From an uncultured Lachnospiraceae bacterium (lineage in GTDB: Bacteria; Bacillota; Clostridia; Lachnospirales; Lachnospiraceae): a DNA stretch of 45,767 nt. How positions within the stretch are numbered: the stretch's first letter is position 1; each line of letters begins with the position of its first letter. The position numbers and the translations under genes were made by a program. Under the pieces are notes generated by a model. The model saw nothing but the letters and a program-made list of their open reading frames with translations. It made no database searches and was not told the origin of the DNA. The stretch is taken from the NCBI GenBank assembly GCA_946541955.1, contig CAMNJZ010000008.1, positions 1-45,767 of the forward strand, written 5' to 3'. Positions 14,523-22,436 of this stretch are shown here, one piece after another.

Positions 14523-15680
14523 ATGGATTTTCAGTTAGACAAACAGCATGAAATGGCGAGAGATCTGTTTAAAGATTTCGCTGAAAAAGAAGTTAAGCCT
14601 CGTGCAATTGACGTTGATGAAACTGAGATTTTCCCCAGAGATACCGTTGAAAAAATGCAGAAATACGGTTTCATGGGCATCGCTGTTCCCAAGGAATACG
14701 GCGGACAGGGCTGCGATCCTCTGACATACATCATGTGTGTGGAAGAGCTGGCCAAGGTCTGCGGCACCACTTCCGTTATCGTTTCCGCACACAGCTCTCT
14801 GTGCTGCGATCCCATTCTTTTCTACGGAAACGAAGCCCAGAAGCAGAAATATCTGGTTCCCCTTGCAAAGGGCGAAAAGCTCGGTGCATTCGGTCTGACT
14901 GAGCCCGGCGCCGGCACAGATGCGCAGGGCGTACAGACAAAGGCTGTTTTCGATGCAGAGACCAACGAGTACATCCTCAACGGTTCCAAGTGCTTCATCA
15001 CAAACGGTAAGGAAGCTGATATCTATATCATCATTGCTTATACCGACATCATTGAGAAGCGCGGCCGCAAGCAGAAGGTCTTCTCCGCATTCATCGTTGA
15101 GAAGGACACCCCCGGCTTCACCTTCGGTACCAAGGAAAACAAGATGGGTATCCGCGGTTCCTCCACATATGAACTGATCTTCCAGGACTGCAGAATCCCT
15201 GCAGACAACCTGCTCGGCCAGAAGGGCAAGGGCTTTGCTTATGCAATGCACACCCTGGACGGCGGCCGTATCGGTATCGCTGCACAGGCTCTGGGTATCG
15301 CTGAGGGCGCTCTTGAGAGAACTGTTGAGTATGTCAAGGAAAGAAAGCAGTTCGGCAGATCCATTTCCGCATTCCAGAATACACAGTTCCAGCTTGCTGA
15401 GATGTATTCCAAGGTTGAGGCAGCTAAGCTCCTTGTTTATAAAGCAGCTATGGCAAAGGCAACCCAGAAGGTCTACTCTGTGGAAGCAGCTACCGCTAAG
15501 CTTTTCGCAGCACAGACCGCTATGGAAGTTACCACAAAGGCTGTTCAGCTCTTTGGCGGTTACGGTTATATCAGAGAGTACGAAGTTGAGCGTATGATGC
15601 GTGATGCCAAGATCACTGAGATCTATGAAGGAACATCCGAAGTGCAGCGTATGGTCATCTCCGGCGCCATGCTGAGATAA
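14523..15680 (+). CDS. bcd: Butyryl-CoA dehydrogenase
   Basis: A 385-residue FAD enzyme of the acyl-CoA dehydrogenase family that reduces crotonyl-CoA to butyryl-CoA. Domain signatures run in order: N-terminal helical domain, GLTEPGAGTDAQG in the beta domain, KMGIRGSSTYELIF, then RKQFGRSI and FGGYGY in the C-terminal helical domain. The catalytic base is E369 in IYEGTSE. Together with EtfAB encoded next it should form the electron-bifurcating complex that couples NADH oxidation to crotonyl-CoA and ferredoxin reduction. AAGGAG lies before the ATG. Confidence 0.96.
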   Translation: MDFQLDKQHEMARDLFKDFAEKEVKPRAIDVDETEIFPRDTVEKMQKYGFMGIAVPKEYGGQGCDPLTYIMCVEELAKVCGTTSVIVSAHSSLCCDPILFYGNEAQKQKYLVPLAKGEKLGAFGLTEPGAGTDAQGVQTKAVFDAETNEYILNGSKCFITNGKEADIYIIIAYTDIIEKRGRKQKVFSAFIVEKDTPGFTFGTKENKMGIRGSSTYELIFQDCRIPADNLLGQKGKGFAYAMHTLDGGRIGIAAQALGIAEGALERTVEYVKERKQFGRSISAFQNTQFQLAEMYSKVEAAKLLVYKAAMAKATQKVYSVEAATAKLFAAQTAMEVTTKAVQLFGGYGYIREYEVERMMRDAKITEIYEGTSEVQRMVISGAMLR

Positions 15681-15738
15681 TCCGGATCAGTTTTTGATTA
15701 CCGAGTAAAGTTTGATTATAAACAAAGGAGAATGACAC

Positions 15739-16524
15739 ATGAAAGTCGTAGTATGCGTTAAGCAGGTTCCCGATACTAAGGGCGGCGTTAAGTTCAAACC
15801 CGATGGAACACTGGACAGAGCTGCAATGCTTGCCATCATGAACCCTGATGACAAGGCTGGTCTTGAAGCAGCACTTAGATTAAAAGATGAGTACGGCGCA
15901 GAGGTTACTGTTGTTACCATGGGCCTTCCCAAGGCTGAGGCAGTCCTTCGCGAAGCATATGCCATGGGCGCAGACAAGGGCATTCTGGTTACTGACAGAG
16001 TCCTGGGCGGCGCTGACACCTGGGCAACCTCTTCCACGATCGCAGGCGCACTCAGAAACCTGGATTACGATCTGGTCATCACCGGCCGTCAGGCAATCGA
16101 CGGTGATACCGCACAGGTCGGCCCTCAGATTTCCGAGCATCTTGGTATTCCCGTAATTTCCTACGCAGAAGACCTCAAGATCGAAGGCGACAGCGTTATC
16201 GTCAAGCGTCAGTTTGAAGACAGATATCACATTGTTAAGGCTAAGATGCCTTGCCTTGTAACTGCACTTTCCGAATTAAATGAGCCCCGCTACATGACTC
16301 CCGGCGGCATTTTCGATGCATTCGAAAAGGAAATCACCGTTTGGGGAAGAGCAGATCTGAAGGATGTTGATGACAGCAACCTTGGTCTGAAGGGATCACC
16401 TACCCAGATCGCAAAGGCTTCCGATAAGGTCGCCAAGGGCGCTGGCACAAAGTACACTCCCGACAGCGATGAAGAGGGCGCACAGATCATCTTCGACCTG
16501 CTGAAGGAGAAACACTTCATCTGA
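15739..16524 (+). CDS. etfB: Electron transfer flavoprotein, beta subunit
   Basis: A 261-residue EtfB that binds FAD or AMP and carries electrons between NADH and Bcd. The N-terminus KVVVCVKQVPDTK, the segment GADKGILVTDR and the ETF beta signature region (VKRQFEDRYHIVKAKMPCLV, and GRQAIDGDTAQVGPQ) are present. Located directly before etfA and after bcd, the arrangement of the bifurcating Bcd-Etf complexes. An AAAGGAG site is 8 bases before the ATG. Confidence 0.95.
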   Translation: MKVVVCVKQVPDTKGGVKFKPDGTLDRAAMLAIMNPDDKAGLEAALRLKDEYGAEVTVVTMGLPKAEAVLREAYAMGADKGILVTDRVLGGADTWATSSTIAGALRNLDYDLVITGRQAIDGDTAQVGPQISEHLGIPVISYAEDLKIEGDSVIVKRQFEDRYHIVKAKMPCLVTALSELNEPRYMTPGGIFDAFEKEITVWGRADLKDVDDSNLGLKGSPTQIAKASDKVAKGAGTKYTPDSDEEGAQIIFDLLKEKHFI

Positions 16525-16598
16525 TAATACGCAGCGGGTTAGTTTTAATAATTTAGAAAGTAAAAGCGCAGAAATAAGCGCGGAACGGAGAAGAAAAC

Positions 16599-17639
16599 AT
16601 GTCTTTAGAAGAATATAAAGGAGTATTTATCTTCGCTCAGCAGGTTGACAATGAGATCACACCGGTCGCATTAGAGCTTCTCGGCAAAGCGAAAGAACTG
16701 GCATCCAGCCTGGAAACAAAGGAAGTCACAGCAGTACTCATCGGCTCTGAAGTTGGCGGTCTGGTAGACAGACTTGCCCGCTATGGCGCTGACAGAGTTA
16801 TCGTTGTGGACGATCCCGCCCTGAAGGATTACAGAACCGAGCCTTATACCCAGGCTCTGGTCGCTGTGATCAAAGAGTTCAAGCCCGAAATCCTTCTGGT
16901 AGGCGCAACCGCCATCGGCCGTGACCTTGGCCCCCGCGTATCCTCCAGAGTTCATACAGGTCTGACTGCAGACTGCACCAAGCTGGATATCGGCGATTTC
17001 CCGCTGACCAATCCTACAAAGTTCAACCTGCTGCTCATGACCCGTCCTGCATTCGGCGGCAATACCATTGCTACCATCGCCTGCCCTGACTTCCGCCCTC
17101 AGATGGCTACAGTCCGACCCGGCGTTATGCAGAAGATCACTCCCATCGAAGGCGCTAAGGCAGAAGTTATCAACTTCGATGCCGGCATCGTTGAGAATGA
17201 CAAGTATACTCAGATCCTTGAGATCATCAGAGAGAAGAAGTCTGTTGCTGACATCTCTGCTGCCAAGATCCTTGTATCCGGCGGCCGTGGCGTTGGCAGC
17301 CCCGAAAACTTCAAGATCCTGGAGGACCTGGCAGAAGTCATCGGCGGAACCGTTTCCTGCTCTCGTGCAGTTGTAGATTCCGGCTGGAAGCCCAAGGATC
17401 TCCAGGTTGGTCAGACTGGCCAGACCGTACGTCCTCAGATCTACTTCGCCATCGGTATCTCCGGTGCCATCCAGCACGTTGCCGGTATGGAAGAGTCCGA
17501 CCTGATCATCGCCATCAACAAGGACGAGAACGCTCCCATCTTTGACGTTGCCGACATCGGTATCGTCGGCGACCTCAACAAGGTCGTGCCCGCTCTGACA
17601 AAGAAGATCGCTGCTGATCTTGCTGCAAAGAAGGGCTGA
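16599..17639 (+). CDS. etfA: Electron transfer flavoprotein, alpha subunit
   Basis: A 346-residue EtfA. The N-terminal Rossmann-like domain spans about 1-200 and the C-terminal FAD-binding domain about 215-340, with the signature SGWKPKDLQVGQTGQTVRPQIYFAIGISGAIQH and NKDENAPIFDVADIGIVGD. No ferredoxin-like N-terminal extension is present, which some EtfA proteins carry. Last gene of the butyrate operon, followed by a hairpin. The final step to butyrate (CoA-transferase, or Ptb-Buk) and Rnf are not encoded in this window. Confidence 0.95.
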   Translation: MSLEEYKGVFIFAQQVDNEITPVALELLGKAKELASSLETKEVTAVLIGSEVGGLVDRLARYGADRVIVVDDPALKDYRTEPYTQALVAVIKEFKPEILLVGATAIGRDLGPRVSSRVHTGLTADCTKLDIGDFPLTNPTKFNLLLMTRPAFGGNTIATIACPDFRPQMATVRPGVMQKITPIEGAKAEVINFDAGIVENDKYTQILEIIREKKSVADISAAKILVSGGRGVGSPENFKILEDLAEVIGGTVSCSRAVVDSGWKPKDLQVGQTGQTVRPQIYFAIGISGAIQHVAGMEESDLIIAINKDENAPIFDVADIGIVGDLNKVVPALTKKIAADLAAKKG

Positions 17640-17678
17640 TATTCAATAAGGAACAGGACATAGTCCTGTAAAGCAAGA

Positions 17679-17708
17679 ACAGGCGGCCCGCTTATGCGGA
17701 CCGCCTGT
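17679..17708. terminator. Hairpin between etfA and the convergent pyridoxal kinase gene
   Basis: ACAGGCGG and CCGCCTGT, extended by CCGC/GCGG after one mismatch, form a 13-position stem with a TTAT loop. The T run is missing on both sides, so termination strength is uncertain, but the position between convergent genes fits. Confidence 0.6.
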
Positions 17709-17723
17709 CTGCCAGTCAGGGAA

Positions 17724-18569
17724 TTATTTTCTGCCAAGAGACCGGACTTTGTCTGTGAGCCAGGACAGAGCGGATTCAAAGTTGACGCCGTACCAGCTGT
17801 AATCCGGATCCTTCATGGTTTCCTTCATGCACTCCAGGGTGTAATCCACAGCAAGGGCAGCGGCATCCGCAGCCGAAAGACCCAGGGCCAGGGCGCCGGT
17901 CACGCAGCTGGCAAAGATGTCCCCGGTCCCGTGGAAGCTGACGGGCAGTTTTTCATTGTCATAGAAGGCGAAGCTGTCATCCGCTGCCCTGTAGGTCAGA
18001 GCGCCCAGCCTTCCCTCCCGGAGGCTGACGCCGGTCATGATGACGGTCCCGGCGCCCAGAGCGCCCAGCTTTCTAAGGAGCGCCTGGTAGTAGGCTTCGT
18101 CCCCGTCTTCCCTGTAGGGAGTGCCGGTCATAAGGCAGCCTTCCGTCAGGTTGGGCAATATAAGATCCGCCTGGCCGCAGAGCGAGGCCATTTCGGCAGC
18201 GAAGGCCTGGCTGAAGCCGGCGTAGAGCTTTCCGTGGTCTGCCATGGCCGGATCGACGATCCTGACCGAAGCGGGAGAGGCCAGCTCCTTCCAGGCCTGC
18301 CTGACCAGGTCGATCTGCCGGGCGGAGCCCAGGTAGCCGCTGTAGATGGCGCTGAAGGTAAAGCCTTCCTTCTTCCAGTGCTCCAGAATGCCGGGGATAT
18401 CTTCGGTCAGATCCCGGAAGGTAAAGCCCTGAAATGCCGTATGCGTGGAGAGGACAGCCGTAGGAATGACAGCGGTCTCAACGCCCATGGCCGAGATGAT
18501 GGGCAGGGCAGTGGTCAGAGAGCATTTTCCGACGCAGGAAATATCCTGGATAGTAAGTATCTTCTTCAT
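17724..18569 (-). CDS. pdxY: Pyridoxal/pyridoxamine kinase
   Basis: A 281-residue ribokinase-fold enzyme that phosphorylates vitamin B6 aldehyde or amine for PLP salvage. Family marks: MKKILTIQDISCVGKCS at the N-terminus (substrate site), GYLGSARQ, IVDPAMADHGKLY, LPNLTE and the anion hole/catalytic base GTGD at 214-217 (D217). The AAAGGAA site precedes the ATG. It could equally be named PdxK, and the symbol is chosen by similarity only. It is transcribed against the butyrate operon and stands alone. Confidence 0.88.
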   Translation of the reverse strand: MKKILTIQDISCVGKCSLTTALPIISAMGVETAVIPTAVLSTHTAFQGFTFRDLTEDIPGILEHWKKEGFTFSAIYSGYLGSARQIDLVRQAWKELASPASVRIVDPAMADHGKLYAGFSQAFAAEMASLCGQADLILPNLTEGCLMTGTPYREDGDEAYYQALLRKLGALGAGTVIMTGVSLREGRLGALTYRAADDSFAFYDNEKLPVSFHGTGDIFASCVTGALALGLSAADAAALAVDYTLECMKETMKDPDYSWYGVNFESALSWLTDKVRSLGRK

Positions 18570-18719
18570 GGCTTTTTTCCTTTGCTGATGATTTTTATAG
18601 ACTCATCATAATGACTGATTGGCCTTATTTCAAATACCAGAATGAATATATTTTATAAGGCCAGATTTAAGTATAGCCCCCTTTCATTGTCAGGCAGGAG
18701 GCATTCCGGAATAATCAGA

Positions 18720-18748
18720 TTGACAAAAAAATAACAGGGGCTTAACAT
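18720..18748 (+). promoter_or_regulatory. Promoter of the ybaK gene
   Basis: TTGACA (18720-18725), 17-bp spacer, TAACAT (18743-18748). The -35 is perfect and the -10 matches four of six; CATAAT three bases further is an alternative with a longer spacer. Confidence 0.6.
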
Positions 18749-18772
18749 AATAAGGGAAAAGGCGGAATAAAT

Positions 18773-19261
18773 ATGGCAAAAAAAGCAGACAACAAGACAA
18801 ATGCAATGCGGATCCTGGAAACAGCCGGGATCCCCTATACATACAGCTCCTATGAAGTGGAAGGAGAGTTTTCTGACGGAATTGCTTCGGCAGATAAGAT
18901 GGGCCTTCCCCACGAACAGGTCTTCAAGACCCTGGTCACCCTGGGATCCGACAAGGAGCACTATGTTTTTGTCATTCCGGTGGAGGAGGAGCTGGACTTT
19001 AAAAAATGCGCCAAATCGGTCGGCGTCAAAGCGGTCCAGATGATTCATGTGAAGGAGCTGTTTGGCCTGACAGGCTATGTCCGGGGCGGCTGCACAGCCA
19101 TCGGCATGAAGAAGCCTTTTGTCACGAGACTGGATGAAAGCGCCCAGCTCTTTGATCAGATCTATATCAGCGGCGGACGGATCGGTCTCCATCTGTGCCT
19201 GGCGCCGGAGGATTTCCTGAAGGCTGCCCACAGGGCTGAATACGCGGATCTGACCCGGTGA
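18773..19261 (+). CDS. ybaK: YbaK/EbsC-family Cys-tRNA(Pro) deacylase
   Basis: A 162-residue aminoacyl-tRNA editing protein that hydrolyses Cys mischarged on tRNA-Pro. Motifs: KTLVTLGSDKEHYVFVIPV (catalytic lysine in FKTLV), GLTGYVRGGCTAIGMKK and ISGGRIGLHLCLAPEDFLKA, all typical of the YbaK group. The length is that of the family. It is preceded by its own promoter and followed 88 bases later by the second thiolase gene. Confidence 0.93.
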   Translation: MAKKADNKTNAMRILETAGIPYTYSSYEVEGEFSDGIASADKMGLPHEQVFKTLVTLGSDKEHYVFVIPVEEELDFKKCAKSVGVKAVQMIHVKELFGLTGYVRGGCTAIGMKKPFVTRLDESAQLFDQIYISGGRIGLHLCLAPEDFLKAAHRAEYADLTR

Positions 19262-19275
19262 GGACAGGATTTTTT

Positions 19276-19306
19276 TATAATGGTTTTCTTCCGCAGGAGA
19301 GCGGAA
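19276..19306 (+). promoter_or_regulatory. Possible -10 and hairpin before the second thiolase
   Basis: TATAAT at 19276-19281 follows a T-run but has no -35 at normal spacing. A TTCCGC-aggaga-GCGGAA hairpin (19289-19306) with A-rich flanks lies just downstream. Either a weak promoter with a leader hairpin, or the end of the ybaK transcript. Confidence 0.35.
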
Positions 19307-19349
19307 AAAATAGAGTCACTATTCTAATAATGTATTTGGAGGACAACAG

Positions 19350-20531
19350 ATGAAAAGAAAAGTAGTTTTGGCAGGCGCCTGCAGAACAGCCATCGGCACA
19401 ATGGGCGGAACCCTCAGCAACGTTCCCGCTCCCGAACTGGGAACCATCGTCATCAAAGAGGCCCTGAAGAGGACCGGCATCGATCCCAAGATGGTCGATG
19501 AAGTTTACATGGGCTGCGTCATTCAGGCAGGTCTGGGCCAGAACCCTGCAAGACAGGCTGCTGTCAATGCAGGCATTCCTGTAGAAGTACCCGCAACCAC
19601 CATCAACGTTCTCTGCGGTTCCGGTCTGCACTGCGTCAACCTGGCTGCAAAGCTGATCGAATACGGCGAAGCTGACATCATCGTTGCCGGCGGTATGGAA
19701 AACATGTCCAAGGCTCCTTACCTCCTTTACGGCGGCAGATACGGCTATCGTATGGGTTCTGCCCAGATCGACGACGCCATGATCCGTGACGCCCTGACAG
19801 ATGCCTTCTACGGCATTCACATGGGCATTACCGCTGAGAATATCTGCGATGAGTGGGGACTGACCAGAGAGCAGCTGGATGAGTTCGCTGCATGGTCTCA
19901 GAACAAGGCTGAGAAGGCGATTGCTGAAGGCAAGTTCAAGGATGAGATCGTTCCCGTGGAAGTCAAGATGAAGAAAAAGACCGTGATCTTTGACACGGAT
20001 GAAGGCCCCCGTCAGGGCGTCACAGCAGAAGGCATCTCCGGCCTTCGCCCTGCTTTCAAGAAGGACGGCAAGGTCACAGCTGCAAACTCCTCCGGCATCA
20101 ATGATGCAGCGGCAGCCATCATCGTTATGAGCGAAGAGAAGGCCAAGGAGCTTGGCGTTACCCCTATGGCTACCTGGATCGGCGGCGAGCTGGCAGGCTG
20201 CAGGCCCGAAATCATGGGCATCGGTCCCGTTTATGCGACCCGTAAGGTCATGGAGAAGACCGGCTACAAGATCGAGGACTTCGACCTGATCGAAGCCAAC
20301 GAAGCCTTTGCCGCTCAGTCTGTAGCAGTGGCACATGACCTGGGCTGGAACAATGATATTCTGAACGTCAACGGCGGCGCCATCGCTCTGGGACATCCTG
20401 TAGGCGCATCCGGATGCCGTATCCTGGTCACTCTGCTGCATGAGATGCAGAGAAGAGATGCCAAGAAGGGTCTTGCAACGCTTTGCGTCGGCGGCGGCAT
20501 GGGCTGCGCAGCCATCGTAGAACGCGACTGA
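19350..20531 (+). CDS. Second acetyl-CoA acetyltransferase (thiolase)
   Basis: A 393-residue thiolase with all catalytic residues: C89 in VLCGSG, H349 in GHPVGASG and the CVGGGMG cysteine near the C-terminus. By direct comparison 71 of the first 100 positions equal the butyrate-operon thiolase, so the two are recent or conserved paralogues. It has GGAGG 8 bases before ATG and a strong terminator, and lies 1.7 kb downstream of etfA behind an inverted kinase gene and ybaK. A separate role or separate regulation is likely but not shown. Confidence 0.94.
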   Translation: MKRKVVLAGACRTAIGTMGGTLSNVPAPELGTIVIKEALKRTGIDPKMVDEVYMGCVIQAGLGQNPARQAAVNAGIPVEVPATTINVLCGSGLHCVNLAAKLIEYGEADIIVAGGMENMSKAPYLLYGGRYGYRMGSAQIDDAMIRDALTDAFYGIHMGITAENICDEWGLTREQLDEFAAWSQNKAEKAIAEGKFKDEIVPVEVKMKKKTVIFDTDEGPRQGVTAEGISGLRPAFKKDGKVTAANSSGINDAAAAIIVMSEEKAKELGVTPMATWIGGELAGCRPEIMGIGPVYATRKVMEKTGYKIEDFDLIEANEAFAAQSVAVAHDLGWNNDILNVNGGAIALGHPVGASGCRILVTLLHEMQRRDAKKGLATLCVGGGMGCAAIVERD

Positions 20532-20562
20532 TCCGGCTCCAAGCTTTCATATTGAAGCAGCG

Positions 20563-20594
20563 ATCCCCCGGCAGGTGCCTGCCGGGGGATTTTT
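20563..20594 (+). terminator. Terminator of the second thiolase gene
   Basis: ATCCCCCGGCAG and CTGCCGGGGGAT form a 12-bp stem with a GTGC loop followed by TTTTA. Confidence 0.92.
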
Positions 20595-20674
20595 ATGACC
20601 GCCGTCCATCCGTTCCTTTCTGCTGCGCCATGCCGGCGCCCTGCGGCGATTGCCGCCTGGCGGCCCGATCGCAC

Positions 20675-20708
20675 AAAAAAAGAACCAGTCTTTCGACTGG
20701 TTCTTTTG
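20675..20708 (-). terminator. Terminator of the tRNA-Arg gene
   Basis: On the minus strand, AAAAGAACCAGTC, loop GAAA and GACTGGTTCTTTT are followed by a run of T. It lies directly after the 3' end of tRNA-Arg. Confidence 0.88.
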
Positions 20709-20710
20709 GA

Positions 20711-20784
20711 TGTTAGTGACAAGATTCGAACTCGCGACCTTCTGGTCCGTAGCCAGACGCTCTATCCAGCTGAGCTACACTAAC
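20711..20784 (-). tRNA. tRNA-Arg (ACG)
   Basis: A 74-nt cloverleaf with acceptor GTTAGTG/CACTAAC, discriminator A and anticodon ACG in CTACGGA, which would be edited to ICG to read CGU, CGC and CGA. The T stem contains two G-T pairs. No CCA is encoded. Single gene with its own terminator. Confidence 0.95.
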
Positions 20785-20992
20785 ACGTACGCTGTTCCTC
20801 AACAGCAAATATGATTATACGGTCAAAGGATCTGTTTGTCAACAGGTTTTTTTAAAAGTGCTCCGACAGGACACCTGGCTCCTGAGCAGGCGTTCAGCAG
20901 GCCGGGGGGCGGAGCTTTGCATTTTCTTTTCCCGTTCGCTAGAATTTTATTATAGGTATTATAACACCAAGGGTAAAAGAAAGGAGAATACT

Positions 20993-21634
20993 ATGGTCAC
21001 CCTGAAAGATGTATCTGTAGCCTGTTGTATCTCACGATCCTCCGCCAGCAAAGCGCTCCAGGATTACCTGGATATCAGTGATTCGCTGCGGAACCGGGTC
21101 AGAGAAACGGCAGCCGTCATGGGCTACATAGACCGGGCCTCTGCCAGGCTGCTGCCGGAGAAGGATCTCTTTGGAATCTTCATCACAGACGGATTCCAGA
21201 GAAAGGAAGGAGATGAGAAAATTCAGAAATGGAAACAAACATTTACGAAAATATGTAATGATAACGGATTTGAGACAACAATCGCTCAGCCTGAAAGACA
21301 AACAGGGGAGCGGCTGGTCTACCACTATTTTGGCTCCAGATTTGCAGGCATCTGCATTTTATGTCTGCCGGAGGAAACAGAGATCCTCTACACCATGTCT
21401 CAGTCCACTGCGGCATGGACGTCCTGCTGTGGAAGCGCCTACTGCAGCTGCCTGGATCCCTCCCGGATCGAGATCTGTGCCGACGGGCAGGAAGGGGACT
21501 GGAAGATCGAAGAGACCGCCGGCAGGGCCGCAGAAGACCTCCTCTTATGGACTGCCAGACACAGGAAGAGGATGAAAAGAGCCCAAAAAGACGCTGCAAA
21601 AAATGCACTGAAAAATAACGAGAAAACCCTCTGA
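20993..21634 (+). CDS. Shortened LacI-family regulator
   Basis: A 213-residue protein whose N-terminus is a clear LacI helix-turn-helix (VTLKDVSVACCISRSSASKAL and RVRETAAVMGYI, about residues 2-55). What follows resembles the first half of a LacI ligand domain (LFGIFITD, FAGICILCLPEE, DPSRIEI, then a helix AGRAAEDLLLW), and then stops with a Lys-rich tail, well short of the usual 330 or so residues. It is either a truncated, decaying gene or a short regulator without the second half of the sensor domain. AAAGGAG precedes the ATG. No sugar genes lie next to it. Confidence 0.75.
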   Translation: MVTLKDVSVACCISRSSASKALQDYLDISDSLRNRVRETAAVMGYIDRASARLLPEKDLFGIFITDGFQRKEGDEKIQKWKQTFTKICNDNGFETTIAQPERQTGERLVYHYFGSRFAGICILCLPEETEILYTMSQSTAAWTSCCGSAYCSCLDPSRIEICADGQEGDWKIEETAGRAAEDLLLWTARHRKRMKRAQKDAAKNALKNNEKTL

Positions 21635-21798
21635 AAGCCCTTCTTAAAATATTAAATTTTTCTAAAATCAATTCTGAAACTATTCTTGATATCGATTCAA
21701 ATTCATCTCCGTTTTAAACCGGATCTGTCAGAGATTCCGCTCTGGCCCGGAAGCCCGTCAGGCAGCTTCCACTAATTTTCCATGAATATATGAAATGT

Positions 21799-21838
21799 AA
21801 AAGGGACCATGACGATGCCATGTTCCCTTTTATATTTC
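21799..21838. terminator. Terminator after the LacI-type gene
   Basis: AAAAGGGA-C-CATG and CATG-T-TCCCTTTT form a stem with one C/T mismatch and a 7-base loop, followed by TATATTT. The A-rich left flank allows use in both directions. Confidence 0.75.
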
Positions 21839-21864
21839 CTTTGTTTCTGATTGGTCTGCCGGTA

Positions 21865-21893
21865 TTGACTTTGCAAAGCGTCAAAGCTATTAT
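21865..21893 (+). promoter_or_regulatory. Promoter of the marR-ABC exporter operon
   Basis: TTGACT (21865-21870), 17-bp spacer, TATTAT (21888-21893). The spacer holds CTTTGCAAAG, a 10-bp palindrome, and TTGAC/GTCAA as an outer inverted repeat (21865-21884), which may be a second regulator site. Confidence 0.8.
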
Positions 21894-21903
21894 GAAAAAC
21901 AGC

Positions 21904-21923
21904 AAATGTAGCAGGCTACATTT
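21904..21923. promoter_or_regulatory. Perfect palindrome, candidate MarR operator
   Basis: AAATGTAGC and GCTACATTT are perfect inverted repeats separated by AG. The site lies about where transcription should begin, just past the -10 and about 40 bases before the marR start codon, the usual place for an autoregulatory operator of this family. Confidence 0.75.
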
Positions 21924-21962
21924 ATGGCCTGCCAGGATAAGGGATAGTTGGGAAGGAATGGA

Positions 21963-22436
21963 ATGAACCACTGCGGAAAAAACATGCTCCCATCCGAGGA
22001 GCCGATCTCTTTCAAGATCAAGAAGATCAATGAACGCTTCCTCAGGGATATGAACAATCGTCTCAAAGAAGACGACCTGACCTATTCACAGCTTACGGTG
22101 CTGATTTTTCTGCGCCGCAATCGGTCGGCCAGGACCAGCCTGAAGGATCTGTGCGAAGCGCTGCACATTACCCATCCGACCGGAATCGGCCTGATTCGAC
22201 GCCTGTCCGAAAAGGAACTGGTGGAATCCAGGGTGGATCCGGACAACAGGCGCTGCCGTATTATCAAGCTGACGGACAAGGCGGAAGCGCTTCTGCACAA
22301 AAGCTTCGAGCACAGGCAGAACATGGACCAGAGACTGAGCGGCGGACTTTCAGAAGAGGAGATCGCGACTGTCAAGGCCCTTTTGGACAGAATGTACAAC
22401 AATATCAAAGATGAAACGGAGGAAGAACAACTATGA
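21963..22436 (+). CDS. MarR-family transcriptional regulator
   Basis: A 157-residue winged-helix regulator. The recognition region (SLKDLCEALHITHPTGIGLIRRLSEKELV) and the wing (ESRVDPDNRRCRIIKLTDKAEALL) are typical. The start ATG at 21963 is preceded by GGAAGG; an in-frame TTG at 21948 lies within or before that site and is not used here. The stop overlaps the start of the first ABC gene (ATGA), so the regulator is co-translated with the exporter, the common design of a self-regulated efflux operon. The ligand is unknown. Confidence 0.93.
   Translation: MNHCGKNMLPSEEPISFKIKKINERFLRDMNNRLKEDDLTYSQLTVLIFLRRNRSARTSLKDLCEALHITHPTGIGLIRRLSEKELVESRVDPDNRRCRIIKLTDKAEALLHKSFEHRQNMDQRLSGGLSEEEIATVKALLDRMYNNIKDETEEEQL

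Larger units (their letters stand above)
21635..21962. other. AT-rich intergenic region, 328 bp
   Basis: No gene was found here. It holds an AT-rich stretch (21640-21720), the terminator of the LacI-type gene (21799-21838), and the promoter and operator of the marR-ABC operon (21865-21923). Confidence 0.7.
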
